From positions 1-31,329 of the forward strand of contig CAJJNP010000016.1 of the NCBI GenBank assembly GCA_905193145.1: 31,329 nt of DNA, given 5' to 3'. This document shows, piece after piece, positions 8,182 through 16,657 of the stretch. The position numbers were made by a program, and so were the translations under genes. The notes under the pieces are model-generated. The model was not told the DNA's origin. It worked only from the letters and a program-made list of their open reading frames with translations, and did not search any database. Every line of letters begins with the position of its first letter. The stretch's first letter is position 1. Source of the DNA: an uncultured Odoribacter sp. GTDB lineage: Bacteria; Bacteroidota; Bacteroidia; Bacteroidales; Marinifilaceae.

Positions 8182-8223
8182 CAGCAATGAGAATGATTTC
8201 AGAATGGATTCGTCTCATTGTTG
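8182..8223 (+). other. Hairpin downstream of the MFS gene
   Basis: CAATGAGA (8185-8192) pairs perfectly with TCTCATTG (8213-8220), and the stem extends by three more pairs including one G-U. No T-run follows, so it is not a standard intrinsic terminator. It may protect the 3' end of the efflux mRNA. Confidence 0.4.
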
Positions 8224-8417
8224 ATGTTTACAGTTCTCCTTATAGTCTTTTTGTATTGGGAAATGGGGAATATCTTCGTCAAGAGTCCTCAAATAATTAA
8301 TAGTAATCTCATGTGTTTTTAGTGGATGGCATTGCATTTATTAAAGATAGCAAAATTCCCTATAATATACTAAATTAGCAACAGTTATGAGTGGTTTTCT
8401 GCGGAATTGTTGTTGAT

Positions 8418-8433
8418 TTGGCATGATTTTTGC
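8418..8433 (+). promoter_or_regulatory. Sigma-54-like promoter, copy 2
   Basis: TTGGCATGATTTTTGC matches TGGCAY-N5-TTGC at every core position, with GG at 8420-8421 and GC at 8432-8433 spaced by the required 12 nt. The predicted start is near 8445. Between this element and the repeat body the two copies differ (GAGTATG against CATGTA), while the -24/-12 bases are kept. Confidence 0.55.
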
Positions 8434-8444
8434 ATGTAATAAGT

Positions 8445-8521
8445 ACATTTTTTTTCATAAGTTTGTATTAGGTTAGTTAGTAGTAAAGGTTTCCCGCTGT
8501 GATAGCTCGGAACCTTTTTTT
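8445..8521 (+). ncRNA. Candidate small RNA, copy 2 (~77 nt)
   Basis: It has the same predicted body as copy 1, here behind the better sigma-54-like element. The end is set by a hairpin followed by seven T. The internal TAAGTTTG at 8458-8465 is again a possible alternative -7 box with a 25-nt spacer. Function unknown. Confidence 0.45.
8485..8521 (+). terminator. Intrinsic terminator in repeat copy 2
   Basis: AAAGGTT(t)CC pairs with GGAACCTTT, and the helix runs into a seven-T tract. It isolates the following operon, whose own -7 box lies at 8584-8591. Confidence 0.75.
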
Positions 8522-8583
8522 ATATCTGTTTTTTGTTGTATGTTTTGTATGGAAAGTTACCTGCTTTTTAAAAAGAAAATCAT

Positions 8584-8591
8584 TATTTTTG
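8584..8591 (+). promoter_or_regulatory. -7 box (TATTTTTG) of the envelope gene cluster
   Basis: Matches TAnnTTTG, 50 nt before the ATG at 8642. No good TTTG is visible 19-21 nt upstream, so only the -7 half is supported. Confidence 0.4.
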
Positions 8592-8641
8592 TCCGATAGT
8601 CCTTTGAAGATGGGCAGATAATAAATAAAAATGAGATAGAA

Positions 8642-10513
8642 ATGAGTGCAAAAAATCAAAATATTTTTCGTTGGGATTGGCTGGGGATAATCGCAGTGGT
8701 AGTTTTTATTCATGCTTGTGCAAATCGAGGGTATCCGGAAGGAGGGCCCAAAGATGAAACTCCTCCACAGGTTGTGATGGAGCAGCCTATGTCGTTTACT
8801 ACGAATTTTAAGGGTAAGCGAGTGAATATATACTTTGATGAATTTGTACAGTTGAAGGAAATAAATAACAAGTTTATATTTTCGCCACCGGTAAAAAAAG
8901 ACCCGAAAGTAAGTTTGAAAGGGAAATATGTGCAGGTAGCTATTCCTGACTCATTGCGCCCGAATACGACTTATAGTTTGGATTTTGCTGATGCTATTGT
9001 TGATAATAATGAGGGAAATCCGTTGGGATTTTATCGTTATGTGTTTTCTACAGGAGAAACAATTGATACACTGGAATTAAGTGGAACGGTGGTGAATGCC
9101 GAGTCGTATGAGCCTATGCTGGGTGTTCTGGTGGCTTTGTATGAGAAACAAGGTGATTCTATTCCTTTGAAAGAGTTGCCTGATTATATAGCTCGCACAG
9201 ATAGTTCCGGTAATTTTAGAGTTACAAATTTGCGGGAAGCAGATTATCGGGTGATGGCGATTGAGGATGCCAATCGGGATAAGATGTATACTCCGGAGTC
9301 TGAGATGTTTGCTTGGATAGATACAACGGTGCATCCGATTGTGATGCCGATGGTCAGAACGGATACATTCAGATTGATAGATAAGATTATCGAGCAGGAT
9401 ACTGTTATGAGGGATAGTATCGTGACTCAGGAGTACCTCGCGTTTGGGCCCAGTAATTTGTATCTGCGTGCATTTTTGGAGAAGTTGACTCAACTTTATC
9501 TGGTGGATGATGAGCGGAAAGAGCGTGAACGTCTGAATTTTACCTTTAGTATCCCGGGTGACAATCAGTTTAAGGCGTTGTTGTGGGATACGTTGTCGGC
9601 AGAGCCATTAAAGGAGGATTGGTATTTCAAGGAGGGAAGTGCCGGTAAAGATACCATATCATTATGGATAAAGGATTCGACAGTGTATAAAAAAGATACG
9701 TTGAATATGATTTTAAGCTATTTACGTACGGATAGTACAGGACAGTGGGTAACTTATCAGGATACTGTACGTTATACATTCAAGGATAAGGAAGTAAAAG
9801 AGAATAAGCGGAAAAAGGATGAAAAACCGAAAATCGATTTTTTGTCTATTAAACCGAGTGTTTCGGCTGATATGGATTTGGGAACGCGATTTTGTTTTGA
9901 ATTCGGGCGACCGATAGATAAGCAAACATTAAAGCATATTCGGGTGTCTGAAAAAGTGGATACAGTCTATCAGCCCATGAAATTTGAAGTGGAAGAAGAT
10001 CCTGTGAAGGTGCGAACCGTTTATGTCGATGCCGAATGGAAAGCAGGAGGAGAGTATCAGATAGAGATAGATTCGGCGACGATTTATGATATTTATGGTC
10101 GTTTTAATGATAAGTTTGATAAGAAATTCAAAGTGAAGACCGAGGAGAGTTATGGAAAGCTGTTTTTAATGGTAAAGGGTGTAGAGGGCAATACGATTAT
10201 ACAGTTGTATAAGTCAGAGAGTGGGAAGTCTGAGAATGGAAAACGTAAATATCAGGTGGTGAGGGAACAGCAGGTAGGTAAAGATGGACAAGTGACGTTT
10301 GAATTGTTGCCGGAAGGTAAATATATGGTTAGAGCCGTATTGGATGTTAATAATAATGGGGAGTGGGATACGGGGTTGTATTTGAAACATCAGCAGCCGG
10401 AGGAAATTATATACCTTCCTATTGAGATTTCTGTGAAACAGAATTTTGATATTGAGCAGGAGTTCGATTTGAAAAAGAAGTATGACGTTGTAACTAAGGA
10501 TAAAGATGTATGA
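8642..10513 (+). CDS. Ig-like domain lipoprotein
   Basis: A 623-residue exported protein. A hydrophobic segment (about residues 14-24) ends in IHAC, so C26 is the probable lipidation site. It is followed by ANRGYPEGGPKDETPP, the signature start of a Bacteroidota lipoprotein family with a bacterial Ig-like (SbsA/Big_5) domain at about 40-130 (FDEFVQLKEINNKFIFSP, LRPNTTYSLDFADAI). Further beta-rich domains follow, with repeated phrases on growth of values (LREADYRVMAIEDANRDKMY and LLPEGKYMVRAVLDVNNNGE) resembling a carboxypeptidase-regulatory-like fold. The biochemical role is unknown. The stop overlaps the next ATG (ATGTATGA), so translation is coupled. Confidence 0.8.
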   Translation: MSAKNQNIFRWDWLGIIAVVVFIHACANRGYPEGGPKDETPPQVVMEQPMSFTTNFKGKRVNIYFDEFVQLKEINNKFIFSPPVKKDPKVSLKGKYVQVAIPDSLRPNTTYSLDFADAIVDNNEGNPLGFYRYVFSTGETIDTLELSGTVVNAESYEPMLGVLVALYEKQGDSIPLKELPDYIARTDSSGNFRVTNLREADYRVMAIEDANRDKMYTPESEMFAWIDTTVHPIVMPMVRTDTFRLIDKIIEQDTVMRDSIVTQEYLAFGPSNLYLRAFLEKLTQLYLVDDERKERERLNFTFSIPGDNQFKALLWDTLSAEPLKEDWYFKEGSAGKDTISLWIKDSTVYKKDTLNMILSYLRTDSTGQWVTYQDTVRYTFKDKEVKENKRKKDEKPKIDFLSIKPSVSADMDLGTRFCFEFGRPIDKQTLKHIRVSEKVDTVYQPMKFEVEEDPVKVRTVYVDAEWKAGGEYQIEIDSATIYDIYGRFNDKFDKKFKVKTEESYGKLFLMVKGVEGNTIIQLYKSESGKSENGKRKYQVVREQQVGKDGQVTFELLPEGKYMVRAVLDVNNNGEWDTGLYLKHQQPEEIIYLPIEISVKQNFDIEQEFDLKKKYDVVTKDKDV

Positions 10514-11283
10514 AACGAGTAATCTGTTTATTAGCTTTTGTTTTGGGGATAAGTTTGGCATTGACAGCCCAACAGAAGTATCCGCCTATAGAGAAATTAG
10601 TGTATGACGGTTACTATAATTGGGGAATTATTTGGGTGAAAGCCGGTAGGGTTGAGTTCTCATTGTCTCAGTCTGATAAATATCCTAACGCACAAAAGCT
10701 AGAAGCAGTCGGAGTTTCATTACCGTCGTGGGATTGGGTGTTTACGGTCAGAGATACGTTAGTTACGCATTATGATAAGAACACTTATTTCCCTTTTGAG
10801 TTTTCGCGTAAAGCGCACGAGGGTAATTATCACAAGACATTTGATTATAAGTTTCATTATAATGATTCGTTGGTGATTGGGGATGTCCATCGCATTGGGC
10901 GATATCGTAGGACAGATACTGTACGTTTAAAGGCTGATACATATGATATGCTTTCTGTGGCTTGGATGACGCGTGAGTTGGATTTTGACAGCTATAAAAA
11001 AAATGAACTGATACCGATACGGATATTGATTGATAGTAAGATTTATGATTTGTATATCCGTTATTTAGGAACAGGAAAGACAAAAGTAGCCGGACAGAAG
11101 AGAGAATGTTATATTTTTTCGCCTTTATTGGTGGAAGGAGAGGTTTTCCGAGGGGGCGAAGGAATGAAAATATGGGTCAGCAAAGATGAATATCGTTTGC
11201 CATTGCTTGTGGAAGCTAAGATATTGATAGGTTCGGTGAAGGCTTTGTTGGTTCCGAATGAGAGTAAGGTAATAATACAATAA
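10510..11283 (+). CDS. DUF3108 domain periplasmic protein
   Basis: A 257-residue protein with a signal peptide (residues 1-20, ending near TAQQ). The mature part fits DUF3108: GYYNWGIIWVKAGRVEFSL near the N-terminus, FEFSRKAHEGNYHKTFDYKF in the middle and MKIWVSKDEYRLPLLVEAKI near the end. Members are predicted beta-rich periplasmic proteins without known reaction; the shape recalls outer-membrane lipoprotein carriers. It overlaps the upstream gene by 4 nt, and the DUF4837 gene follows after 11 nt. A role in envelope assembly is inferred only from context. Confidence 0.85.
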   Translation: MKRVICLLAFVLGISLALTAQQKYPPIEKLVYDGYYNWGIIWVKAGRVEFSLSQSDKYPNAQKLEAVGVSLPSWDWVFTVRDTLVTHYDKNTYFPFEFSRKAHEGNYHKTFDYKFHYNDSLVIGDVHRIGRYRRTDTVRLKADTYDMLSVAWMTRELDFDSYKKNELIPIRILIDSKIYDLYIRYLGTGKTKVAGQKRECYIFSPLLVEGEVFRGGEGMKIWVSKDEYRLPLLVEAKILIGSVKALLVPNESKVIIQ

Positions 11284-11294
11284 AATAAACGATT

Positions 11295-12317
11295 ATGAGA
11301 AAAGTATTGGCTATTTTACTGATGGGGCTGCTTTTGGGCAGTGGTCTGATTTCGTGTAAGGAAGGCGGTGGCAGGAAGGCAGCTTTACAGGCTGTTACCG
11401 GTTCTGTTAACGAGATATTGGTGATTACACCGAAAGTGCGTTGGGATGGTCCGATAGGGGATTCTATCCGGGCTTATTTTGGGCAGCCGCAGATGGGATT
11501 GCCACAAGGTGAGCCTGTTTTCGATTTGATAAGTTTGCCGATGTCTAATTTTGACAAGACTGTTAAAGCGCATCGGAATGTGTTGATTGTGTCGTTGAAG
11601 AGCAGTGTTGATACAGCAAGTATTACCTATTCCGATAGTCCTTGGGCACGCTCTCAGAAGGTTTTTCGAATTGTAGCACCTACGGAAGAGGCTTTTTATA
11701 AGGTGTTTGATGCCAATAAAGAAAAAATTATGAGAGTGTTTCTGGCAGCAGAACGTGATCGTTTGATTGATATTTATAAGAGTTCTCCCAATACGAAAGT
11801 GTTTGACACTTTTAGGGATGAGTACGATATGTTGTTATATTGTCCCGGAGGATATAATATTAACAAGGATACTGCCGACTTTGTTTGGGCTTCTTATGAA
11901 ACAAGAGTGGATAGTCGTGGTTTTATCTTTTTTGAAGAGCCTTATGAAAGTGTCAGTCAATTGGAGTATCAGGTTATTTTGGATGAGGTGAATGAAAAGC
12001 TGAAACAGTTTATTCCGGGACCGTTGGATAGCACTTGGATGGCCCTTGATATGGTGACTCCTATGACGGCAGCAAATTATCAATATGCAGGCAAGCATTA
12101 TGCATGGTTGATTAAAGGTTTGTGGCAAGTCGAAAATGATTATATGGGAGGACCGTTTGTATTGAATGTTGTGCTTGACCAGAAGAACAATCGTGTCCTG
12201 TATATGATGGGGTATGTGTACGCACCTGATGGTAAAAAACGTAATTTGTTGCGTCAGGTTGAAAGTACCGTTTATTCTATGAATATTGATTTACCAGAAG
12301 AAGAGGAAAAAGAATAG
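11295..12317 (+). CDS. DUF4837 family lipoprotein
   Basis: A 340-residue protein with a signal sequence ending in the lipobox LISC, lipidated at C21. The body matches DUF4837, a Bacteroidota-specific family: GSVNEILVITPKVRWDGPIG near the N-terminus, then FDTFRDEYDMLLYCPGGYNI, and MALDMVTPMTAANYQYAGKH near the end. Its function is not established. It is the third gene of the cluster and is followed 2 nt later by the NamZ-type gene, so all are likely to be transcribed together. Confidence 0.85.
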   Translation: MRKVLAILLMGLLLGSGLISCKEGGGRKAALQAVTGSVNEILVITPKVRWDGPIGDSIRAYFGQPQMGLPQGEPVFDLISLPMSNFDKTVKAHRNVLIVSLKSSVDTASITYSDSPWARSQKVFRIVAPTEEAFYKVFDANKEKIMRVFLAAERDRLIDIYKSSPNTKVFDTFRDEYDMLLYCPGGYNINKDTADFVWASYETRVDSRGFIFFEEPYESVSQLEYQVILDEVNEKLKQFIPGPLDSTWMALDMVTPMTAANYQYAGKHYAWLIKGLWQVENDYMGGPFVLNVVLDQKNNRVLYMMGYVYAPDGKKRNLLRQVESTVYSMNIDLPEEEEKE

Positions 12318-12319
12318 TC

Positions 12320-13468
12320 ATGAAAAATATGTTTATACTGGTCTGTTTGCTTTTTTTCGGTGGATGTGTGCAAGCTGTATCTCCCGGTAGTGCGAATATT
12401 GAGTTGTATAAGACATTGTTGGCAGGGAAAAAAATAGGAATTGTAGCCAATCAAACAGCTGTTGTTGGAGATAAGCATACTGTTGATTTCTTGCGGGAGA
12501 ATGGGATGGAAATCGTTCGTATTTTTTGTCCTGAGCATGGCTTTCGTGGAGATGTTGATGCCGGTGAAGCTGTTGGTGACTATAAGGATAAGGCAACAGG
12601 ATTGCCTGTAGTTTCTTTATATGGAAAAAAGAAAAAACCTTCTGCTGCCGATTTGGCGGGATTGGATGTGGTTGTATTTGATATGCAAGATGTTGGTGTC
12701 CGATTTTACACGTATCTTTCCACGCTTCACTATGTGATGGAAGCGTGTGCAGAAAATGGTATTGCCATGATTGTGATGGATCGTCCTAATCCCAATGCTT
12801 TCTATGTAGATGGGCCGGTGTTGGAAATGAAACATGCTTCGTTTGTCGGTATGCATCCGGTGCCAATCGTTTATGGAATGACGATAGGAGAGTATGCCCG
12901 AATGATTAATGGCGAAAACTGGCTGAAAGATGGGGTGAATTGCAAGTTGACTGTTATTCCTTGTCAGGGGTGGAGTCGTGATATGATTTATAAGTTGCCT
13001 CGTAAGCCATCTCCTAATTTGCCTGATAGTGTTTCTGTGATGTTGTACCCTTCGACTTGCTTGTTCGAAGGAACGGTTGTGAGCGAAGGACGGGGAACAT
13101 TGACTCCTTTTCAGGTGTTTGGGCATCCTGACTTGAAAAATATGCCTTATAAATTCATTCCCCGTAGTATTCCAGGCATGAGTAAGTCTCCTAAATGTAT
13201 GGGAAAAGAATGTTATGGAATGGATTTAAGGAATTGTTATGATGAAGTAAAATCAGGTAAGCGTTTGCGATTAGATTGGTTGTTGGAGGCCTATAGGAAT
13301 TATAGCGGTAAAAATGCTTTTTTCTTGCCTTTTTTTGAAAAGCTGGCCGGAACGGAGCAGTTGCGTAAAGATATTGAAGCTGGTAGGAATGAAGAAGAAA
13401 TCAGAGCTTCCTGGAGACCTCAATTGGAGGCGTTTAAACATGTAAGAGCCAAATATTTGATTTATTAA
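12320..13468 (+). CDS. namZ: Exo-beta-N-acetylmuramidase NamZ-type (DUF1343, GH171)
   Basis: A 382-residue exported protein; the signal segment ends near GGC (C16), so lipidation is possible, or cleavage could occur after VQA. The DUF1343 fold is clear from GKKIGIVANQTAVV, the conserved PEHGFRGDVDAGE (residues 71-83), VVFDMQDVGVRFYTYLSTL, IVMDRPNP, and PSTCLFEGTVVSEGRGT in the C-terminal half. Proteins of this family (NamZ, glycoside hydrolase family 171) remove MurNAc from the non-reducing end of peptidoglycan fragments, supporting cell-wall recycling. E72 in EHGF is a likely catalytic residue by family analogy. No MurNAc transporter or kinase is next door. Confidence 0.88.
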   Translation: MKNMFILVCLLFFGGCVQAVSPGSANIELYKTLLAGKKIGIVANQTAVVGDKHTVDFLRENGMEIVRIFCPEHGFRGDVDAGEAVGDYKDKATGLPVVSLYGKKKKPSAADLAGLDVVVFDMQDVGVRFYTYLSTLHYVMEACAENGIAMIVMDRPNPNAFYVDGPVLEMKHASFVGMHPVPIVYGMTIGEYARMINGENWLKDGVNCKLTVIPCQGWSRDMIYKLPRKPSPNLPDSVSVMLYPSTCLFEGTVVSEGRGTLTPFQVFGHPDLKNMPYKFIPRSIPGMSKSPKCMGKECYGMDLRNCYDEVKSGKRLRLDWLLEAYRNYSGKNAFFLPFFEKLAGTEQLRKDIEAGRNEEEIRASWRPQLEAFKHVRAKYLIY

Positions 13469-13478
13469 AATAGTGGTT

Positions 13479-16400
13479 ATGTCTGAGAGTATGAAGAAAC
13501 CGTTAGGACGGCGTATTTTGAAATGGACACTGTGGAGTGTATTGGGAGGAATTGTCTTTTCGGTGTTGGCAATAGGGATTGTTGTTAATTTTATATTTAC
13601 ATCTGATAAGCTGACTCCGATGGTGGAAAAAGTGGCGGCAGAATATTTGAATGCGGATTTGCGATTTGGAAAAATCGAGTTGACATTTTTTTCAACATTC
13701 CCTGATTTTGGGCTGGAGATTACCGATGCTTCGGTGGTTTCAAAAGCATTGAAAGATGTGGAGGAACGTTCTGAAATGCTGGCATGCGATTCTTTAATGG
13801 CAATGAAGTCATGTTTGGTGACATTTAATCCTATTGCTTATTTACAGAAAAAACGTATTGTCATCAAAGATTTTGTGTTGGATGAGCCGATGATATATGC
13901 TTTTATCGATTCAACCGGAGTGGCAAATTGGGATATGATGTTGCCGGATACTACGGTTGTAGATTCGTCAACTATCGATACGTTGCAAACGGATACATCA
14001 GATTTTACATCTGGTATTCGCTTGAGAAATGTGCGTATCAATGGCGGAAATTTGATTTTTGATGATAGAAGTACTTCTTTATATGCAAAAGTGGAGGGTT
14101 TGGATTTATCCATGGATGGTTTTCTTGGGAAAAGACGTTCCCGTTTAAAATTGGATTGTTCCACAAAAAATGTATTGTTTTGGGAAAATGGTAAGTTGTT
14201 GGTAAATCATCTTGCTTTGGGGGTGGAAACGGGGATGAGAATTAATCGTGATTCTTCTTTATATACACTAGAAAAAGCAGTCTTCGATATTAATGGCGTG
14301 CGTTTTGGCGCCGGAGGTACTTTGCGTGGAAATTCAGAATTGAATGTATTGGAAGTTAATTTGGGATATGGGATTCATATACCATCATTAAAGACCTTAC
14401 TGGATTTAGTGCCTGCTGCTATATTGAAAAAGTCAGAGGATGTAAGAGTGCAGGGAGAAGTGGTGTGTAAAGGTACTCTTTCCGGTTTGTATGGGAAGCA
14501 GAATATTCCTCAATTGCTTGCAGAGTTTCAGGTGACAAATGGATTGATTGCTTATCCGGGGATGCCATCACAAATTGATACGTTGAATATGGATTTGAAA
14601 GCTTTTGTTGATTTGGAAAAACAGAAGGATTCATATATCCAGCTGCGTAATTTTAAAATGGTAGGAGGAGGTTCTACCATCGCTGCCGAGGGGGAAGTAG
14701 AGCATTTATTGACAGATCCGTTGGTTAAGGCAAAAATCAATGCCGCAGTGGATTTTGAAGATTTTACAAAAGTATTTCCTTTGGCGGATGGAGTGACTTG
14801 CAGAGGTGTTTTGAATGCCGGTTTGCAGGGGAAGGTGTTAATGAGTGATATTCAAAATGGAGACTATGGAAAGATATTTGCAGGAGGAGGTATTCAAGCG
14901 AAGGAAATAGAGATCTTTATCCCTCAGGATAGTATTGTGGCTAAAGTTAAAAGCGCAGGAATGGCTTTTGCTTCTAATCGGGAAAACCGGCAAACCTTGC
15001 AAGGGAAGGATTTGTTGAATGGTCTGGTAGGGTATTCAGGGTTGGATATTCATGTAAAAAACAGAGTGCGTCTATTGATGGATACCACTTGGCTGACCAT
15101 AAAGACCTCACCTTTGCGGGATACAACATCCGTTGCATCTATGAGTTCAAATGTAAAATTGGGAAGAACGATTTTTATTGTTCGTGATACGTTATTGGTG
15201 GGATTAAAAAAGGCTACTGCTGATGCTCGTTTAGAGCCTTCAAAGCGTAATAATAAGATTCCTAAAATACATGGCAGTGTCGTTGTTGATAGCTTGAGAA
15301 TGCGTATGCTAGGTAATCGGTTGAACATGGCTCATGCAGAATTTGAGGTAGATGCCGTACAGAATCCCAAGAATCGGAAAATGTGGTTGCCGGCCGGATA
15401 TGTCGATTTTGTAGGTATGCAAGCATATACTCCTTATTTCCCATTGCGGATAAAAATGCCGGGAACCAGATTGCAGTTTAATTTCAATGAGATATTATTG
15501 GATTCTGCTGTAGTGAAAATGGGGCGTTCCGATATGCGTTTGACAGGAAGAATAACCAATTTAGCCCGTACTTTCTTTAAAAAGGATACGTTGCGAGGAG
15601 AATTATTGGTAAGTTCACGCATGATTAATTGCAATCAGCTAATGAAGGCATTGGAGGCAGGCACTGAATATATGAATAAAGTAGCTTCAGGATATAAAGA
15701 TACAATATCCGGAGACGGAGATATTGATGATATGAAAGAGGTCGAGGTTCTTAGCGATAGTCTCTCTTACGATTCAGGAAGCTCGCTTTTCGTAGTTCCT
15801 CCAAGAGTTGATTTTACATTCCAGATGGATGTTGATAGAGTCAAATTCGGCAAAGTTGATTTGGATAGTATTCATGGTGAGGTTGTGGTTAGAAATCAGT
15901 GTGTTCAATTAGAGGATTTGGTGTTGAAGTCGTCTGCTGCTAATATGAGTACATCTGCTGTTTATCGAGCTACTGATACCGTGAAAGCCTATACTGGTTT
16001 TGCTTTACAGATGCACGATATTCAGGTGGATAGTTTGGTTCATTTGATGCCTGATTTAGATACATTATTTCCTATGTTGCGTTCGTTTGCCGGAACCGTA
16101 GATTTTCATATTGCAGCCGATGCTTGGTTGGATTCTACATTGATGATTGATTTGCCTACGTTGCGTGGTGCTGCTTATTTGAACGGGCGTAATATGGTGT
16201 TGATGGATGGAGAGACCTTTGCTGAAATATCTAAGATGTTGATGTTTAAAAATAAAGAGCGGAACATGATAGATAGTATATCTGTTGATTTGTCTATCAA
16301 GGACGGAACGGTGGAGATTTTTCCTTTTATGGTAGAAATCGATCGCTATAAAGCAGCGGTTGGAGGAGAACACAATATTGATATGACATTTAAATATCAT

Positions 16401-16595
16401 ATTTCTATTTTAAAATCTCCACTTCCATTCAAAGCCGGTCTGGATGTTTCCGGTAATCTTGACAAGATGAAATTTAGGATAACGAAAGCTAAGTATAAAG
16501 ATATATTTATGCCTTCCAAACGAGCGAAAGTTGATAGTACTCAATTGAACTTAAAGCTTCGAATTCGTGATATGTTGAAAGTTGGCAGAAAATAA
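13479..16595 (+). CDS. Giant AsmA-like envelope protein
   Basis: A 1038-residue protein with one N-terminal membrane helix (about 18-42) and a very long periplasmic, beta-rich region. N-terminal KVAAEYLNADLRFGKIELTF and the following FPDFGLEITDASV are AsmA-type; the last third (VNGLR-like DLSIKDGTVEIFPFMVEIDR and FKYHISILKSPLPFKAGLDV) matches the AsmA C-terminal domain. AsmA/TamB/YhdP proteins are thought to form grooves that bridge the two membranes and carry lipids; that role is inferred here. The ATG at 13479 was chosen over the in-frame GTG at 13473; an ATG at 13491 is also possible. It is the last gene of the cluster and ends inside a strong hairpin. Confidence 0.85.
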   Translation: MSESMKKPLGRRILKWTLWSVLGGIVFSVLAIGIVVNFIFTSDKLTPMVEKVAAEYLNADLRFGKIELTFFSTFPDFGLEITDASVVSKALKDVEERSEMLACDSLMAMKSCLVTFNPIAYLQKKRIVIKDFVLDEPMIYAFIDSTGVANWDMMLPDTTVVDSSTIDTLQTDTSDFTSGIRLRNVRINGGNLIFDDRSTSLYAKVEGLDLSMDGFLGKRRSRLKLDCSTKNVLFWENGKLLVNHLALGVETGMRINRDSSLYTLEKAVFDINGVRFGAGGTLRGNSELNVLEVNLGYGIHIPSLKTLLDLVPAAILKKSEDVRVQGEVVCKGTLSGLYGKQNIPQLLAEFQVTNGLIAYPGMPSQIDTLNMDLKAFVDLEKQKDSYIQLRNFKMVGGGSTIAAEGEVEHLLTDPLVKAKINAAVDFEDFTKVFPLADGVTCRGVLNAGLQGKVLMSDIQNGDYGKIFAGGGIQAKEIEIFIPQDSIVAKVKSAGMAFASNRENRQTLQGKDLLNGLVGYSGLDIHVKNRVRLLMDTTWLTIKTSPLRDTTSVASMSSNVKLGRTIFIVRDTLLVGLKKATADARLEPSKRNNKIPKIHGSVVVDSLRMRMLGNRLNMAHAEFEVDAVQNPKNRKMWLPAGYVDFVGMQAYTPYFPLRIKMPGTRLQFNFNEILLDSAVVKMGRSDMRLTGRITNLARTFFKKDTLRGELLVSSRMINCNQLMKALEAGTEYMNKVASGYKDTISGDGDIDDMKEVEVLSDSLSYDSGSSLFVVPPRVDFTFQMDVDRVKFGKVDLDSIHGEVVVRNQCVQLEDLVLKSSAANMSTSAVYRATDTVKAYTGFALQMHDIQVDSLVHLMPDLDTLFPMLRSFAGTVDFHIAADAWLDSTLMIDLPTLRGAAYLNGRNMVLMDGETFAEISKMLMFKNKERNMIDSISVDLSIKDGTVEIFPFMVEIDRYKAAVGGEHNIDMTFKYHISILKSPLPFKAGLDVSGNLDKMKFRITKAKYKDIFMPSKRAKVDSTQLNLKLRIRDMLKVGRK

Positions 16596-16622
16596 ACAAG
16601 GGATGCTCACGCATCCCTTGTT
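16595..16622. terminator. Bidirectional terminator between converging operons
   Basis: AACAAGGGATGC and GCATCCCTTGTT form a perfect 12-bp stem with a TCAC loop, starting at the last base of the AsmA-like stop codon. The minus-strand side runs into TTATTTTC, so it can also stop purM transcripts arriving from the right. Confidence 0.85.
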
Positions 16623-16657
16623 CTCTATATATAAAGTTTACGAAGTAAACCCACGGT

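Larger units (their letters stand above)
8138..8438. other. Intergenic region after the efflux operon
   Basis: No open frame with coding character. It contains a long imperfect hairpin (8182-8223) and, at its right end, the sigma-54-like promoter of repeat copy 2. The rest is AT-rich with no structure that I can name. Confidence 0.6.
8439..8521 (+). repeat. 83-bp direct repeat, copy 2
   Basis: Matches 3714-3797 except for T-run lengths. It lies between the efflux operon and the Ig-like lipoprotein gene. Confidence 0.95.

Noticed and set aside
3714..8521. A composite transposon or integron cassette as explanation for the repeats
   Set aside because: There is no transposase, integrase, terminal inverted repeats or short target duplication. 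The repeats are non-coding with a terminator, so an IS-type element is not supported.
8477..8713. A 78-codon minus-strand frame covering part of repeat copy 2 and the start of the Ig-like gene
   Set aside because: It overlaps the promoter and 5' end of a solid gene in antisense and has no protein-like features.
12617..13126. A 169-codon minus-strand frame inside the NamZ-type gene
   Set aside because: It is fully antisense to a gene with clear family motifs; the His/Arg/Ile-rich translation is the usual shadow of a GT-rich coding strand.
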